From: Aquila chrysaetos chrysaetos
Taxonomy: Eukaryota; Chordata; Aves; Accipitriformes; Accipitridae
Length of the DNA: 64,000 bases
Direction: 5' to 3'
NCBI RefSeq assembly: GCF_900496995.4
Contig: NC_044027.1
Location: 14,160,743 to 14,224,742, forward strand
Shown here: one piece after another, positions 54,626 to 64,000 of the stretch
Numbering within the stretch: the stretch's first letter is position 1
How the letters are laid out: each line of letters begins with the position of its first letter
Program-made: the position numbers and the translations under genes
The notes under the pieces: model-generated
Database searches by the model: none
Seen by the model: only the letters and a program-made list of their open reading frames with translations
What the model was told of the DNA's origin: nothing

Positions 54626-56700
54626 GTTTTTTGTTTCTAAATTTCCTGGTGAAACTTGCTGGAAACTCAGTCTTTGGTTTCTGATTTAGGTGACAGTTGT
54701 GGTGACACCTCTGGTGCTAGAGTGATGGTATAAAACAAGGCTCTTTCTTCCTGGAGTCAAAATGCTAAACTTACAGCAAGTAAACTTAAAGGTTTTGTTT
54801 GCATGGGGAATCTTCCTGGTTCTACTGTAGACAAGTCCTTCAGTTAAGCAGGCTATAAAATAAACAAGACAATACATTGTACTTTGAGCAGTGGTTGAAA
54901 ACTGTGGGGTTTCATTTTTTTGATTTTTCTTTTTCCATGGTGGTTTGATTGTGTTTGGGTGTGGTGTGGGTAGGTTAGCAGACTATGATAAAGTGATAAC
55001 AAAAATCCCAGTAAGGAACAGAATCTCTTAAACATTGTCCAAGTTCTTGTAGCATAATTATCAGCCTCCCAAACTGTGTGAAAGAAACCCAGAGTAAAGA
55101 CTGTGGGTTGATATCAGAGATGCCCATCTGCTGAGCAATGCAGGAAACTCATCTTCTCACTCTTCTGAAGCAGTTACAGTATGTTTAAGTACTTTTATTT
55201 TCAAATGATACAGAAACCAGATTGAATCAGATAGGCTGTTTGCTTCCACACTGGTTAAGATTTCATCCATGCACTTAAAAATAAAAAAAAATAAGCCTCG
55301 GTTAGCATTAATGCAAGCCTGTCATGAACTATGATATATGCAAATAAAATGTTCATGAATAAGAAAATTTTTGTCTCATGCCACACCCTGAATGTTAGTT
55401 GAAAGAGTTAAATGGAGTTTATCTTAGTTTCCATGGTGTCAGACTGTATACTCATTACATCTCCAGAGCAGCTTTGTGCTTTCTTATGCTGAAGGAACAG
55501 AGCAAAGGCTGCTCTGTGTATTGACACTTTCTTCTTATGTTCAGGAAGGAGTGGGTGAATATAGCAATGAAGCCCACAATTTTCAGTACTTGTCATGGTA
55601 CATAGATCAAATGTAATCCACTCTGCCAGCATAACTCTATATTCAATAGCTTGGAAAGGAGGAGATTTATTTAACTTGAATAATGAAAGCAGTAAATCAC
55701 TCATGCTACCTTGTAGCAGTCTTCTGCAATGAGCTGAACTTCTGCAGTAAATATTTGCTCTTTCTTTCAAAATAATAAGACTTTAATGCTATTTTTCTTC
55801 TTGCAATGCCAGGAAAAGTATCAGCTTTGAAGAGCTGTTGAAATTAATTGGACATAGTCATAATTGCTATCTGAAAACAGGTATATTACAACTGCAGGAA
55901 AAGGGGTGTTCTCCCTGTTCTGAAATCTTACTTTACAGTGAACGTGTTAAGGGATAGAAATTCTAGTCCATGTGCTTTCCTGACATATAAAAATTAAAGG
56001 CAACCCCTTGGCTATGTTTGTCACTTCTTGTGCTGCTCTTGCATATTTATCTTTCTGTCAGTTTTATCTTTTAAAATTGAATTAACTTTGATGGTTTGGT
56101 TTGAAGGTGTATTTGCTGCCTTTTCTGTGTAACGCTGCTTCATTTATCTCACTTTTGAAGTGCTGCACTGTTTGTGTTCTGCTTTTTCCTCGGGCTCCCC
56201 ATGTAAGTATTATTCTCTGGGCTCACCCGTTGGAACATTCATTTCAGTTTGGTCTTAAAAGTGGGTGTTTTCAGTGGCCAAAGGTATTTTGGGGGAAGAA
56301 AAAAAGAAAAGGTATTGCCTGGACCAGGTGTTGCGTGGCCTTTGCAGTACCTTTTAAAGGACGTGCAGAGCATCAGCATCCTGCTTTCTCTTGAGATTCT
56401 GGAAGGACTTTATTTCACGCTTTGTTTTAGCATGTGCATGTTCACACAGGAGCTGGTCGTACTTTACAGACCTATAAAGGAGATGTGGCTATCAAAATCC
56501 ATCTTCCCCCTAGTGTTATTTAAAAAAAAAAAAAAAAAAAAAGCATTCTCAACAGAGCTTAGGCCGTGTCAGCTAATCAGTCCTGTGCAGGGGCAAATAG
56601 AGATGTTATGCTTAGGCTAGTGCAATAATCCTGTTATGTAGTACTATCTGTAGTAATACCATTTATAAAATGAAAAGATTCCCTTTGTACACACACACCT
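54626..56700. other. Intergenic region between MIGA2 and DOLPP1
   Basis: A/T-rich DNA without recognisable exons. It contains further AATAAA hexamers (54859, 55343) and an A21 tract at 56522-56542. Confidence 0.55.
56522..56542 (+). repeat. Poly-A tract (A21)
   Basis: Uninterrupted A21 upstream of the DOLPP1 CpG island. It could be the tail of a retroposed fragment, but no source sequence or flanking duplication was recognised. Confidence 0.6.
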
Positions 56701-57088
56701 TTTCACCCTTGAAAAGGGTGACGTGAGAAAAGCAGGGTTTGGTTTTTATTCATTAACAACGGGGCCACGGAAGGAAGCAGCTCCTCAGCACACCAGCCCC
56801 ACACCGTCCCTCTCCGTCCCCGCAGCCTTCCCTCAGCGCCAGGGAACACAAGCACCGCAGCAGGAGGCCGTTAGACGCTGGGGCGGCAGCAGGGAGGTCG
56901 TGAGGGGGAGTCCTCCCGTGGGCACGGCTCCCCGTCAGCCCGGCCCGGCTCCAAATCGGGACACCCGAGGGCCGTCCCGGCCGGGGCACCCCAGGCCCGC
57001 GGCGGGAGGGAGAGGCCATTCTAACCGCCGAGTCGCCAACAAGCCCCTTCCTCAGCCCCCCGTGCCAACCACCCCAGCGCCGCAGCTG

Positions 57089-57388
57089 ATTGGCTAAGAG
57101 CTGGAGGCAATGGAAGCTGGTGATTGGCTAATCTGCATCGCTCCTTTCGCCAATGACGAAGGGCACTGACGCCCGCCTTTCTTTCGATTGGCTTTCCCGC
57201 TACCTGCTTCCCTCTCCTATTGGGCACCGATGCTAGTTGACTATTGGCTCTGCCGCTCCCCGGGTTGGATTTTTAATTGGGCGGCTGTGGGTTGGCCGGC
57301 GCCTCACCTGCCGCGCAGCGTCATTGGGCCGCCGCTCTCCGCGCTCCCGCCCATTGGTCGCACCGCCCCTTAAGTGCGTTCCGATTGG
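57089..57388 (+). promoter_or_regulatory. Array of ten CCAAT/ATTGG boxes (NF-Y type) before DOLPP1
   Basis: ATTGG at 57089, 57123, 57187, 57219, 57243, 57276, 57323, 57353 and 57384, and CCAAT at 57150. Start-to-start gaps are 34, 27, 37, 32, 24, 33, 47, 30 and 31 bases. Nine of the ten share one orientation. The array ends 32 bases before the DOLPP1 ATG. NF-Y binding is inferred from the motif; several copies also have the favoured flank (GATTGGCT, CTATTGGCT). Confidence 0.8.
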
Positions 57389-57419
57389 CCCTGGTGGCCC
57401 GGCCCGGTATCCGGGTAAG

Positions 57420-57495
57420 ATGGCCGCAGTCGGAGAGTGCTCGCTCCCCGCTCCGTGGCGGCCGGTCTCCCTCACTCACGTCGAGTATCCCGCAG
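57420..57495 (+). CDS. DOLPP1: DOLPP1 dolichyldiphosphatase, coding exon 1 (partial gene)
   Basis: ATG at 57420 in good context (AAGATGG), then 25 codons [25 protein letters not shown] and one base of a split glycine codon, up to donor CGCAG|gtaaag. This is the N-terminus of vertebrate DOLPP1 (human [20 protein letters not shown], from memory). Known of the family: an ER multi-pass PAP2-type phosphatase of about 238 residues that hydrolyses dolichyl pyrophosphate on the luminal side so that dolichyl phosphate can be reused for N-glycosylation. The membrane segments and phosphatase motifs lie in later exons, none of which I find before base 64000. The sequence just before the ATG (CCGG|gtaaga) also resembles a splice donor. 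Confidence 0.93.
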
Positions 57496-60400
57496 GTAAA
57501 GCTCCGCTTCGCCCCCGCCCGGCCTCCCCGGTGGCCGCTGCGCCGCTCCCCGCGGCGGGCCCCGCCTGCCGCTCCACGGCACCCCTGAGGGCCGGGCTGG
57601 CGGCTGCGAAATAGTGAGCCATTGAGCGGCCGCCCTGAGGCGGCCGAGGCGCGCGTGCGCGCTGGGGGCGGTGGGACTCGCTGCCGGATAGTGAGCCGCG
57701 GGGGGACTCGCTGCTGCGCATGCGCCCTGGCGAGGCGCCGTGCTCCAGGGGCTGCCGAGCCCCGGGCGGTGAAGGGGTCCGGGGCGGGGGGGGGGGGGGG
57801 CTGCGGTGCGGCCCTGTCCCGCCGCCGTGGGGTCCCGGGACCGGGCCTGCCCTCCTTTGTCACCCTCCACACCGCTGCCTCGTCCCCCTCCGCAGCCCCC
57901 AGGCATGGCTGGCCATGTGTGGCTGCCCCTGGGCCTCGAGGTGCGGGCCCCACCCAGGGGGTGCCCGCTCCCCACAGCGGCATGGCGGGGCCGGGTGTCC
58001 CCTCCTTGCCCCGCTGTTGGGTGTCTGGGTTGATGCCGGAGGTCTGACTTGGTGTGTCAGAGGGCCAGCTGGCCCTCGCAGCATCCCCGGGAGCCATGCC
58101 GTGGCAGGGCGGCCGTGCCCCTGAGGTGGGCTTGGCTGCCAGGTGGCTCTTGTGGCTGCGGTGGGAGTGGGCCCCGCTGTTGCGCTTTGGTCGGGCAGCG
58201 CTGTGGGAAATGCCCGGAGGATGGCAGGCACGGGGCTTTTTGTAGGTCAGCGTGTGGAAAGGTGGGTTTGGGTAAAGTCAGTGGTGAGAAACGATGGGTG
58301 CCTGTGTGCAGGATGGGCTGTTTCAGCTGGGTCAGTGGCATGATCCGTGAAGGTCCTGTGCCGTGTCCCTGTGGCACTGCTTGCCACCAGCCTGGCCCAC
58401 GTTGTGGTAGGATAAATCTATGATCTATCAGTGTGCAAGAGCAAATGGGTCTGTGTTCGGATAGCAGCTGTCTAAGCAGTGTCTCATTAGTAACTTGTTT
58501 TTAGGAGCTCCTCTTCAGGCGTTTTGCACTGTGTTGGGTGAGATAGAAGAACTACTTTTTTTTTTTTAAGCTGCTTGTTGTAATCAAAGATAATAGAAAA
58601 AGCAGGGTGTGAAGTGTCAGAGTGTTAGTATTGACAATCTGGTCAAAATCCATATTTGGTGTTAAGACTGGTCTCAGTATTGCTAGCTCTCCTAGTGAGT
58701 CCCTATCGTGCCATAAAGTGTTGCTGTATGTCCTATTTCAATAGCTGGATTTTAGTTCCTGATGAAAGCTCCTCCCAGTAGTGCAATACCTAAAGCATCT
58801 GAAGTTCTTAGGGATCTTCTGGGTTGAAAGTACCCATTTAGCCAGAAGACTTGAAATGTGACAACACTGAAAAGATCTGGTGCTGGAAATACGTTATTTC
58901 TTGCCCCACCTCCCCCATACGGCTGTTTGTGGTTTTCTGTGATATTTTGTGTGAAAGATTGGTATTTCCTTTTCTGTCTTGCATTTTCATTTACACTGTA
59001 CATTCTTCTGCCATACCCCTTCACAAATATATTAATGTGACAGTTTGGGGGAGATGGGGGAATAATCTTTCTGGTGGTACAGAAATATTCATCTTTGTGT
59101 CTTATCTCCTTGTCTGAACCTGGTAGTATATACAGCGTCCTGTGCACTATTTGTTGGATTGGTTTGGGAAATGAAGGTGGCTGAAATTGCTGCACAAGGG
59201 TTATCTGTCAGATCTTAAAGCATGTGACATAACACGATTATTTTCTCTCTGCATTGAGTGCTTTTATACAGGCAAATGGAGAAGATGATTGTGTGGAGGG
59301 GGTAAATCACCACTGAGATTAGGGTTATGTATCGAGGGGATGAACACTGTGTTTGTCTTGGATAAAACATGTAATTATGGAAGCCTATGAAGTGGAGACA
59401 AAGCACTAAAACATTAAAACAGCTGGAGGTACGAAAGTTTCTTAATTTGTTTTGGTCTAGAAAAATGAGTTGCAGTAAGATGGTAGGTCTGATACTTTTA
59501 CCTGGATTTGGGGAAAGTGCTCTAACTTTATTTAGAAAGCTGTTTACGTTCTGTGTATAGCTTAAGTCCAGGTCCATAAAGCTGCTAGATAATGTATATT
59601 TATAAAATAGTGATGTTGGCAGTATGCTCAGCACAATGGAGTTAATGTAGCCTTGTGCTGATAGAGAGGAGTCAGAATGAGAAATAGATCCTGCTTTTAC
59701 CAACATAAATTATTAAGCTGAAATTATTAAGATGTCTTGGCATGTCATACACTGTTGTGTGGCAAACATCTTTTGCTCTTGGCTGATCCCAGAGGCTGCT
59801 GGCCTGGAGTGTGGCATGCTGAGCCACTGTGGCAACCGGCTCTTAAAATCTCACGTCTAAAGACTTCCAGAGCAGAACTGCTGTCATCCCAGCTTTCATC
59901 TACCAAGAGTGATTGTCCCTCTTGCTGTGACCAGGTGAAAAGCAGTCACTGCTGATTTCTGTCTGGCAGATGAAGCCCATTATTGGGCTTCTGCTTATAA
60001 TTGTGAAGGGGGGAGGTGTCTCCGGAAGGGTGCTTGTCCTCCCTGTCTTTATCTAATGTTTCCTTATCAATAGCAATATAGTGCAAAATGCCAAACACCC
60101 ATCCTTACTGCTTGTGTGGCTGCTCAGTTCTCCAGGGCTTTCTGTGATGTCAACTTTGAGCAAGATCAAATGAGAAACAGTGGATGAACGTTGCAGTAGG
60201 CAACTGCAAACTGGTCTGAGTAATGGGATCTTGGAGACCTAACCGAAATATTACCCATAGTAAATGTCAAGATCAAACGCAGGGAGAAGAAACCAACAAT
60301 GGCAGTGTTACTTGACAGTGTGTTAAAGCACGCTGCTGGAGAGGACGGTCTTTAAAAATATCGTCCTGATATTGCTTTTAGAAATGTTTGGTCCTGGAGC

Positions 60401-63400
60401 TTTTCATATCAGGAACTGTACTTTGGTGAGACCAAGGCGTAGTGTCAGGTTGCTGGCAGGTAGGCAGGAATAATCCTTCTTCTGTATGTCTTTCCAGTAA
60501 TCAGATGGTGATTGCGTCAGGATTAAGTCCTTTGATGGATATATAAAAGCTATACTCTGTCTAACTGGTCTTTGAACCCATTTCTGCTTTGGATCTCACA
60601 GTATCTTTGGCACTGAGCTTTGTAACTTAATGTGGTGGTTGTTTCTTTCTGCCTTGAAGTCAGTCCACTGTTCAGTAATTTCAACACTCTCCATCTCATG
60701 TGCAGTGAGAGGTAACAAATGTTTGCTGTTTGTTTCTCCGTGTCATTCATGACTTTTTAGAACTGTTGTATCCTCTGTTTTTCAGCTGAAAGTCTGAGTT
60801 ATTTGATATTTTCTGCGTGGCTGCAGTTTCGTTCGTGTTATCATTGTCCCCTTTCTATTTGCCTTTTCTGTGTTTCCTATACTTTTTTAGACAGTGACAC
60901 CAGCATCGCATAATAAACTTTTGTAGTGCTATAACAGTAACTTGTTTTGCTCTTAAAAATGTTGTTCTTGCCTTTTTGGCTGCTGCAGAGCATTGAGTAG
61001 TACTCTGAAGGTATGGGCTTGTACTAAGCCTGAGGGTTTCTTGTTTGATAACAACTAAACTAAATCCTGTTACATTGTGTGTATAATTAGGGTTGTTTTT
61101 TCCCGTATGCGTTGCTTTGCATGGGATGACTTTGTGTTGCAGACTTAAAACTCATCTTCAGGGACTTCCTGTCTGTAGGGTGAGTTTCACTGGAGAAACA
61201 TCGAGTTCCTGGTTTGTTTGGGTTTTTTATTATTATTTGGAGAAAAAAACAACAACAAACTTCCTCTCTTCAGCGCAGCTGGAATTCTTAAAGCTTTGGG
61301 ACTTTCTGGACCTCCTCTTCTCACATTGGACAAATTCTTTAAGGAGAGAAACCTGGTGTGCCAAACCCTTTCTCTGCAGAATGACAGAGTATCTTCCTGT
61401 CTTCTCAGTTGTGAAGGGTGTTTACTACAGTCAGGCAGAGTTGGAGAGGCAAGTGTGCAGAATCAACCCATCGGTGAAGAGGTGCATTGGAGCAAAGGTG
61501 CTTGTGCTGTGTATGTACTTTGGCTCAGCAGTTCTCATTTCTACTCAGTATCAGCACATGTTGCTCCAATAGGAATGTTTGGTCTGATAACCCTTCCTGT
61601 GATTTCTGTTTAGGGTGGTAGCTTGCCAGTCAGGGCTCGTTTTGTAGCTAAGTAGTATCTGTTGAAAGAAGCAGATACCACTCAGTTGTTTGGCTTCTTT
61701 AATGCAGAGTTTTATGTTTAATCTTCCTGCAGAAGTTTAATGTCTGATGCGTGCCTTTTATGCGGTAATTTAAAGCCTCCTGAAGATATTTTTACTGTCT
61801 CACAGCTTGTGGTATCAGGATATGCGCAAGTAGAGGAAATGATGATCCATCATGAATGTTTATTGGTGTAAATGCATGTGACACACATACATTTTGCACA
61901 CGTACAACTTGCACACATGCATTTAGTCAAGAACATAGGACCAGCAGCAGTGCCACAAATAGATGCTTCAATAGGAAGCAGTGGTGGCGGTAGTAAAGCT
62001 AGATCTTGTGGTAGGATGTGGTTAGAGTGCTGTTGATTCACATTTTTACATTATATACAGGTTAAGCTAATGTGGTAAAGCCTGGATATTTCCACTGAAA
62101 GAATGCTGGGTAAAATGTTGAATTGGAGCAGAAGTAGATGCTGAATGAAGGCTGAAAAAAATAGCGTGCTTCTGAGCTATGTAGAGCATTTTACCTATTT
62201 ATCTCTTGGGTGCCTAAAAATGAGGTAGTGGGTTCTTTATTTTTGCCTCTTGAGCCCCAAATGATGTCCAGGGAAGGCTGGACTTTAAAAAAGCAGAATT
62301 TAAAATAAAACAAAGCCCAAGCTATATATTAAATAGATTTTCCTTTTGCATTTTTCCAGAGGTTTTGTCTCTGTTCTTACTGATTGGAGGAATTGCTTTA
62401 AATTTTAAAGTTAAAAATTAAATTTTAAATTGCTTTAAAATTCCCAAGTTTAGTAAAATGAAGAAAAATTATTTTTTATAAAAAGGTAGAGGGGGGGGAC
62501 CTGCTTGCTAGATCTGACTGAACTTCAAACTGTCGGCTCTGCTGCAAGTCCCCTTTCCCTGGGAATAAGTCTTTGAGCGCACTGGAGCGTGAGAGTAGAT
62601 AGGAGTGACACAAGTAATCACGCTCTGAGGCCCTGGGAGTGCTGTATGGTGATCAGCGCTGGCCTTTCTCTCAAAGCTTTCTTTGCCTTCTTCACTGGGG
62701 GTTTCCAGTCATTTTGGAGCTGGTTTAGTTAATGCAGCTCTGCCTTGAACCGCTAATCTAGCAGGTACATTTATGACGGCGTTAGTGAGTTCCTGGTGTA
62801 GCTCCCAGGGCATAGCAAAAGTGCTGCCTTTGGTTAGCGCACAGCTATTTATTTGCCGCCCCTCTAGAAAAAGTGGCTTCAGAATGTGATTCTGTTTGAT
62901 TGCTGTTAGCCACAGTAATATGAAATATTATTAATGCTATCTCTGTTCCATTTTAAATGGCCACTTTAAATGTTTGGGGAGCTATTGTGTTAAGATTGTC
63001 TGAGTGAAGGACTTGATACTCTGCCTGCAGGCAGCATCTGCAAGCAATGGTTTTTGGTTCTTTGCCTCAGGTTCAAGTGTGGGTTGTGTGCTGGTGAAGT
63101 CTGGGTGACTTAATTTATTGTGTATGTTATCATGTAACATAATGAAGGATCTTGAGTTTGGTACTACTGATGCTATTTAAATTAAAAGACTACTTCCTTA
63201 GGTATTCTTCTACCATCTGCACAAGAAATAGAACCCCCCTGAGAAGATAAATAATCTGTTTTGGTTTCTACTTGACAAAATTATGGCATTTAGTCTTGAA
63301 GTGCTAAACCTTTATGTACCATGGATTAACAGAGTGAGTGATCTGAAAGATGGTGATTCCTTGATGATGAGGTATCTTCAGCTGGTAACACTGGAATTGA

Positions 63401-64000
63401 GACTACTGGAAAGTATTCCTAAGGCTTTCAGGATGGTTTTGATTGGTGGCTTGTCTCATGAATTCCCTCATTTAAGAAAGGATTCATGTTGTTGAGAGTT
63501 TGTGATTTATGTAAACCATAACGGGCTTGATTCTCTATTGCCAGGTAACTGATACTGTTGCTTATATCCGCTTTGCGTTACCATAATACTGTTCTGCTTT
63601 GGGAGCATTTGGAACCCACCTGATGCAAGGCAAACCTGTCATATGGTGCAAGAAAAAAGTTTCAAATTCAGTGTCTTCTAATGCTTTTCAGGTTAAAACC
63701 AAAATAGAACCTCACTTAAGTGAAAACCCAGTATTCTTGGGGGTTTTCTCCTCCAACTCTTCCTAATTTCACTGGTGGTGCAAACTAAAACTGCAAGTAA
63801 TCCTTGCTGATGACTTTGCTGGTTCCCAAATCTAACCCAGAGTCTGGAATTCAAGAGGGATCTGTGCACTGTACCTGATGTAACCACAAGTATGTGGCAA
63901 TAGCATCAGCAGTGTGAACTTTGTAGCAGTGCAATAACGTTTTTTTTTTAATCAGTTCCAGTATTCAGAGGCTGAGGTTAAAGTCCATTTTGCCAAGTGC
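57496..64000 (+). other. DOLPP1 intron 1 (continues past the window)
   Basis: More than 6.5 kb with no exon that continues the DOLPP1 protein. The first part is CpG-rich with a G15 run (57786-57800); the rest is ordinary A/T-rich DNA. A loosely repeated CACACATGCA-like patch lies at about 61868-61925 and a small A/T duplication near 62390-62440. Open frames here (for example 61093-61572 and 59215-59706 minus) look random. Confidence 0.75.

Larger units (their letters stand above)
56760..58250. promoter_or_regulatory. CpG island of DOLPP1
   Basis: An abrupt change from A/T-rich to CpG-dense sequence around DOLPP1 exon 1. It includes the CCAAT array upstream and a G15 run at 57786-57800 in intron 1. 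No TATA box is visible before the ATG. Boundaries are by eye. Confidence 0.8.

Noticed and set aside
57321-58097. 258-codon open frame, minus strand, opposite DOLPP1 exon 1
   Set aside because: CpG-island artefact of low complexity, including the translation of a poly-C run; no family resemblance.
59215-59706. 163-codon open frame, minus strand
   Set aside because: A/T-rich random frame within the DOLPP1 intron; no recognisable domain.
61093-61572. 159-codon open frame considered as a DOLPP1 exon or separate gene
   Set aside because: Does not resemble any part of DOLPP1 (no PAP2 motifs or matching membrane segments) and includes a low-complexity Lys/Thr/Asn stretch.
61868-61925. CACACATGCA-like loose repeats
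   Set aside because: Irregular spacing and few copies; too degenerate for a satellite or CRISPR array.

Overview
The window is vertebrate nuclear DNA, most likely from a bird. Short GT-AG introns, CpG-island promoters, AATAAA poly(A) signals and the lack of operon structure point to a vertebrate with compact introns. A solo LTR at 2712-3306 matches, from memory, an LTR family that is abundant in neoavian genomes. No species can be named. All product names rest on recognising the translated exons against remembered vertebrate orthologues; no search was run.

Four protein genes lie in the order and orientation remembered for human 9q34.11. (1) NUP188, + strand, 98-6441: the last ten exons (459 codons) of a nuclear-pore inner-ring scaffold protein. 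The 5' part is outside the window. (2) SH3GLB2 (endophilin-B2), - strand, 36328 down to 10882: complete, 12 coding exons, 407 codons with every exon included, ending tail-to-tail with NUP188. (3) MIGA2 (mitoguardin-2), + strand, 38533-50897: complete, 15 coding exons, 592 codons, plus an inferred noncoding first exon ending at 36953. (4) DOLPP1 (dolichyldiphosphatase 1), + strand: coding exon 1 only, 57420-57495. Everything from 57496 to 64000 reads as its first intron.

Regulatory layout: SH3GLB2 and MIGA2 are head-to-head across one CpG island (about 35900-37800). It has a TATA box on the SH3GLB2 side and GC and CCAAT boxes on the MIGA2 side. DOLPP1 has its own CpG island, preceded by ten CCAAT/ATTGG boxes in 300 bases with fairly regular spacing. 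The NUP188 and SH3GLB2 3' ends are about 2.4 kb apart.

The four proteins do not form one pathway. NUP188 builds nuclear pores. Endophilin-B2 bends membranes. MIGA2 is an outer-mitochondrial-membrane protein that contacts the ER and transfers lipid. DOLPP1 recycles dolichol in the ER. I see no new multigene system, CRISPR array, tRNA or rRNA. The most interesting signals are the CCAAT array, a 15-base microexon and two other frame-preserving small exons in SH3GLB2, a strong upstream ORF in the MIGA2 leader, and an LTR inserted 49 bases upstream of a NUP188 splice acceptor.
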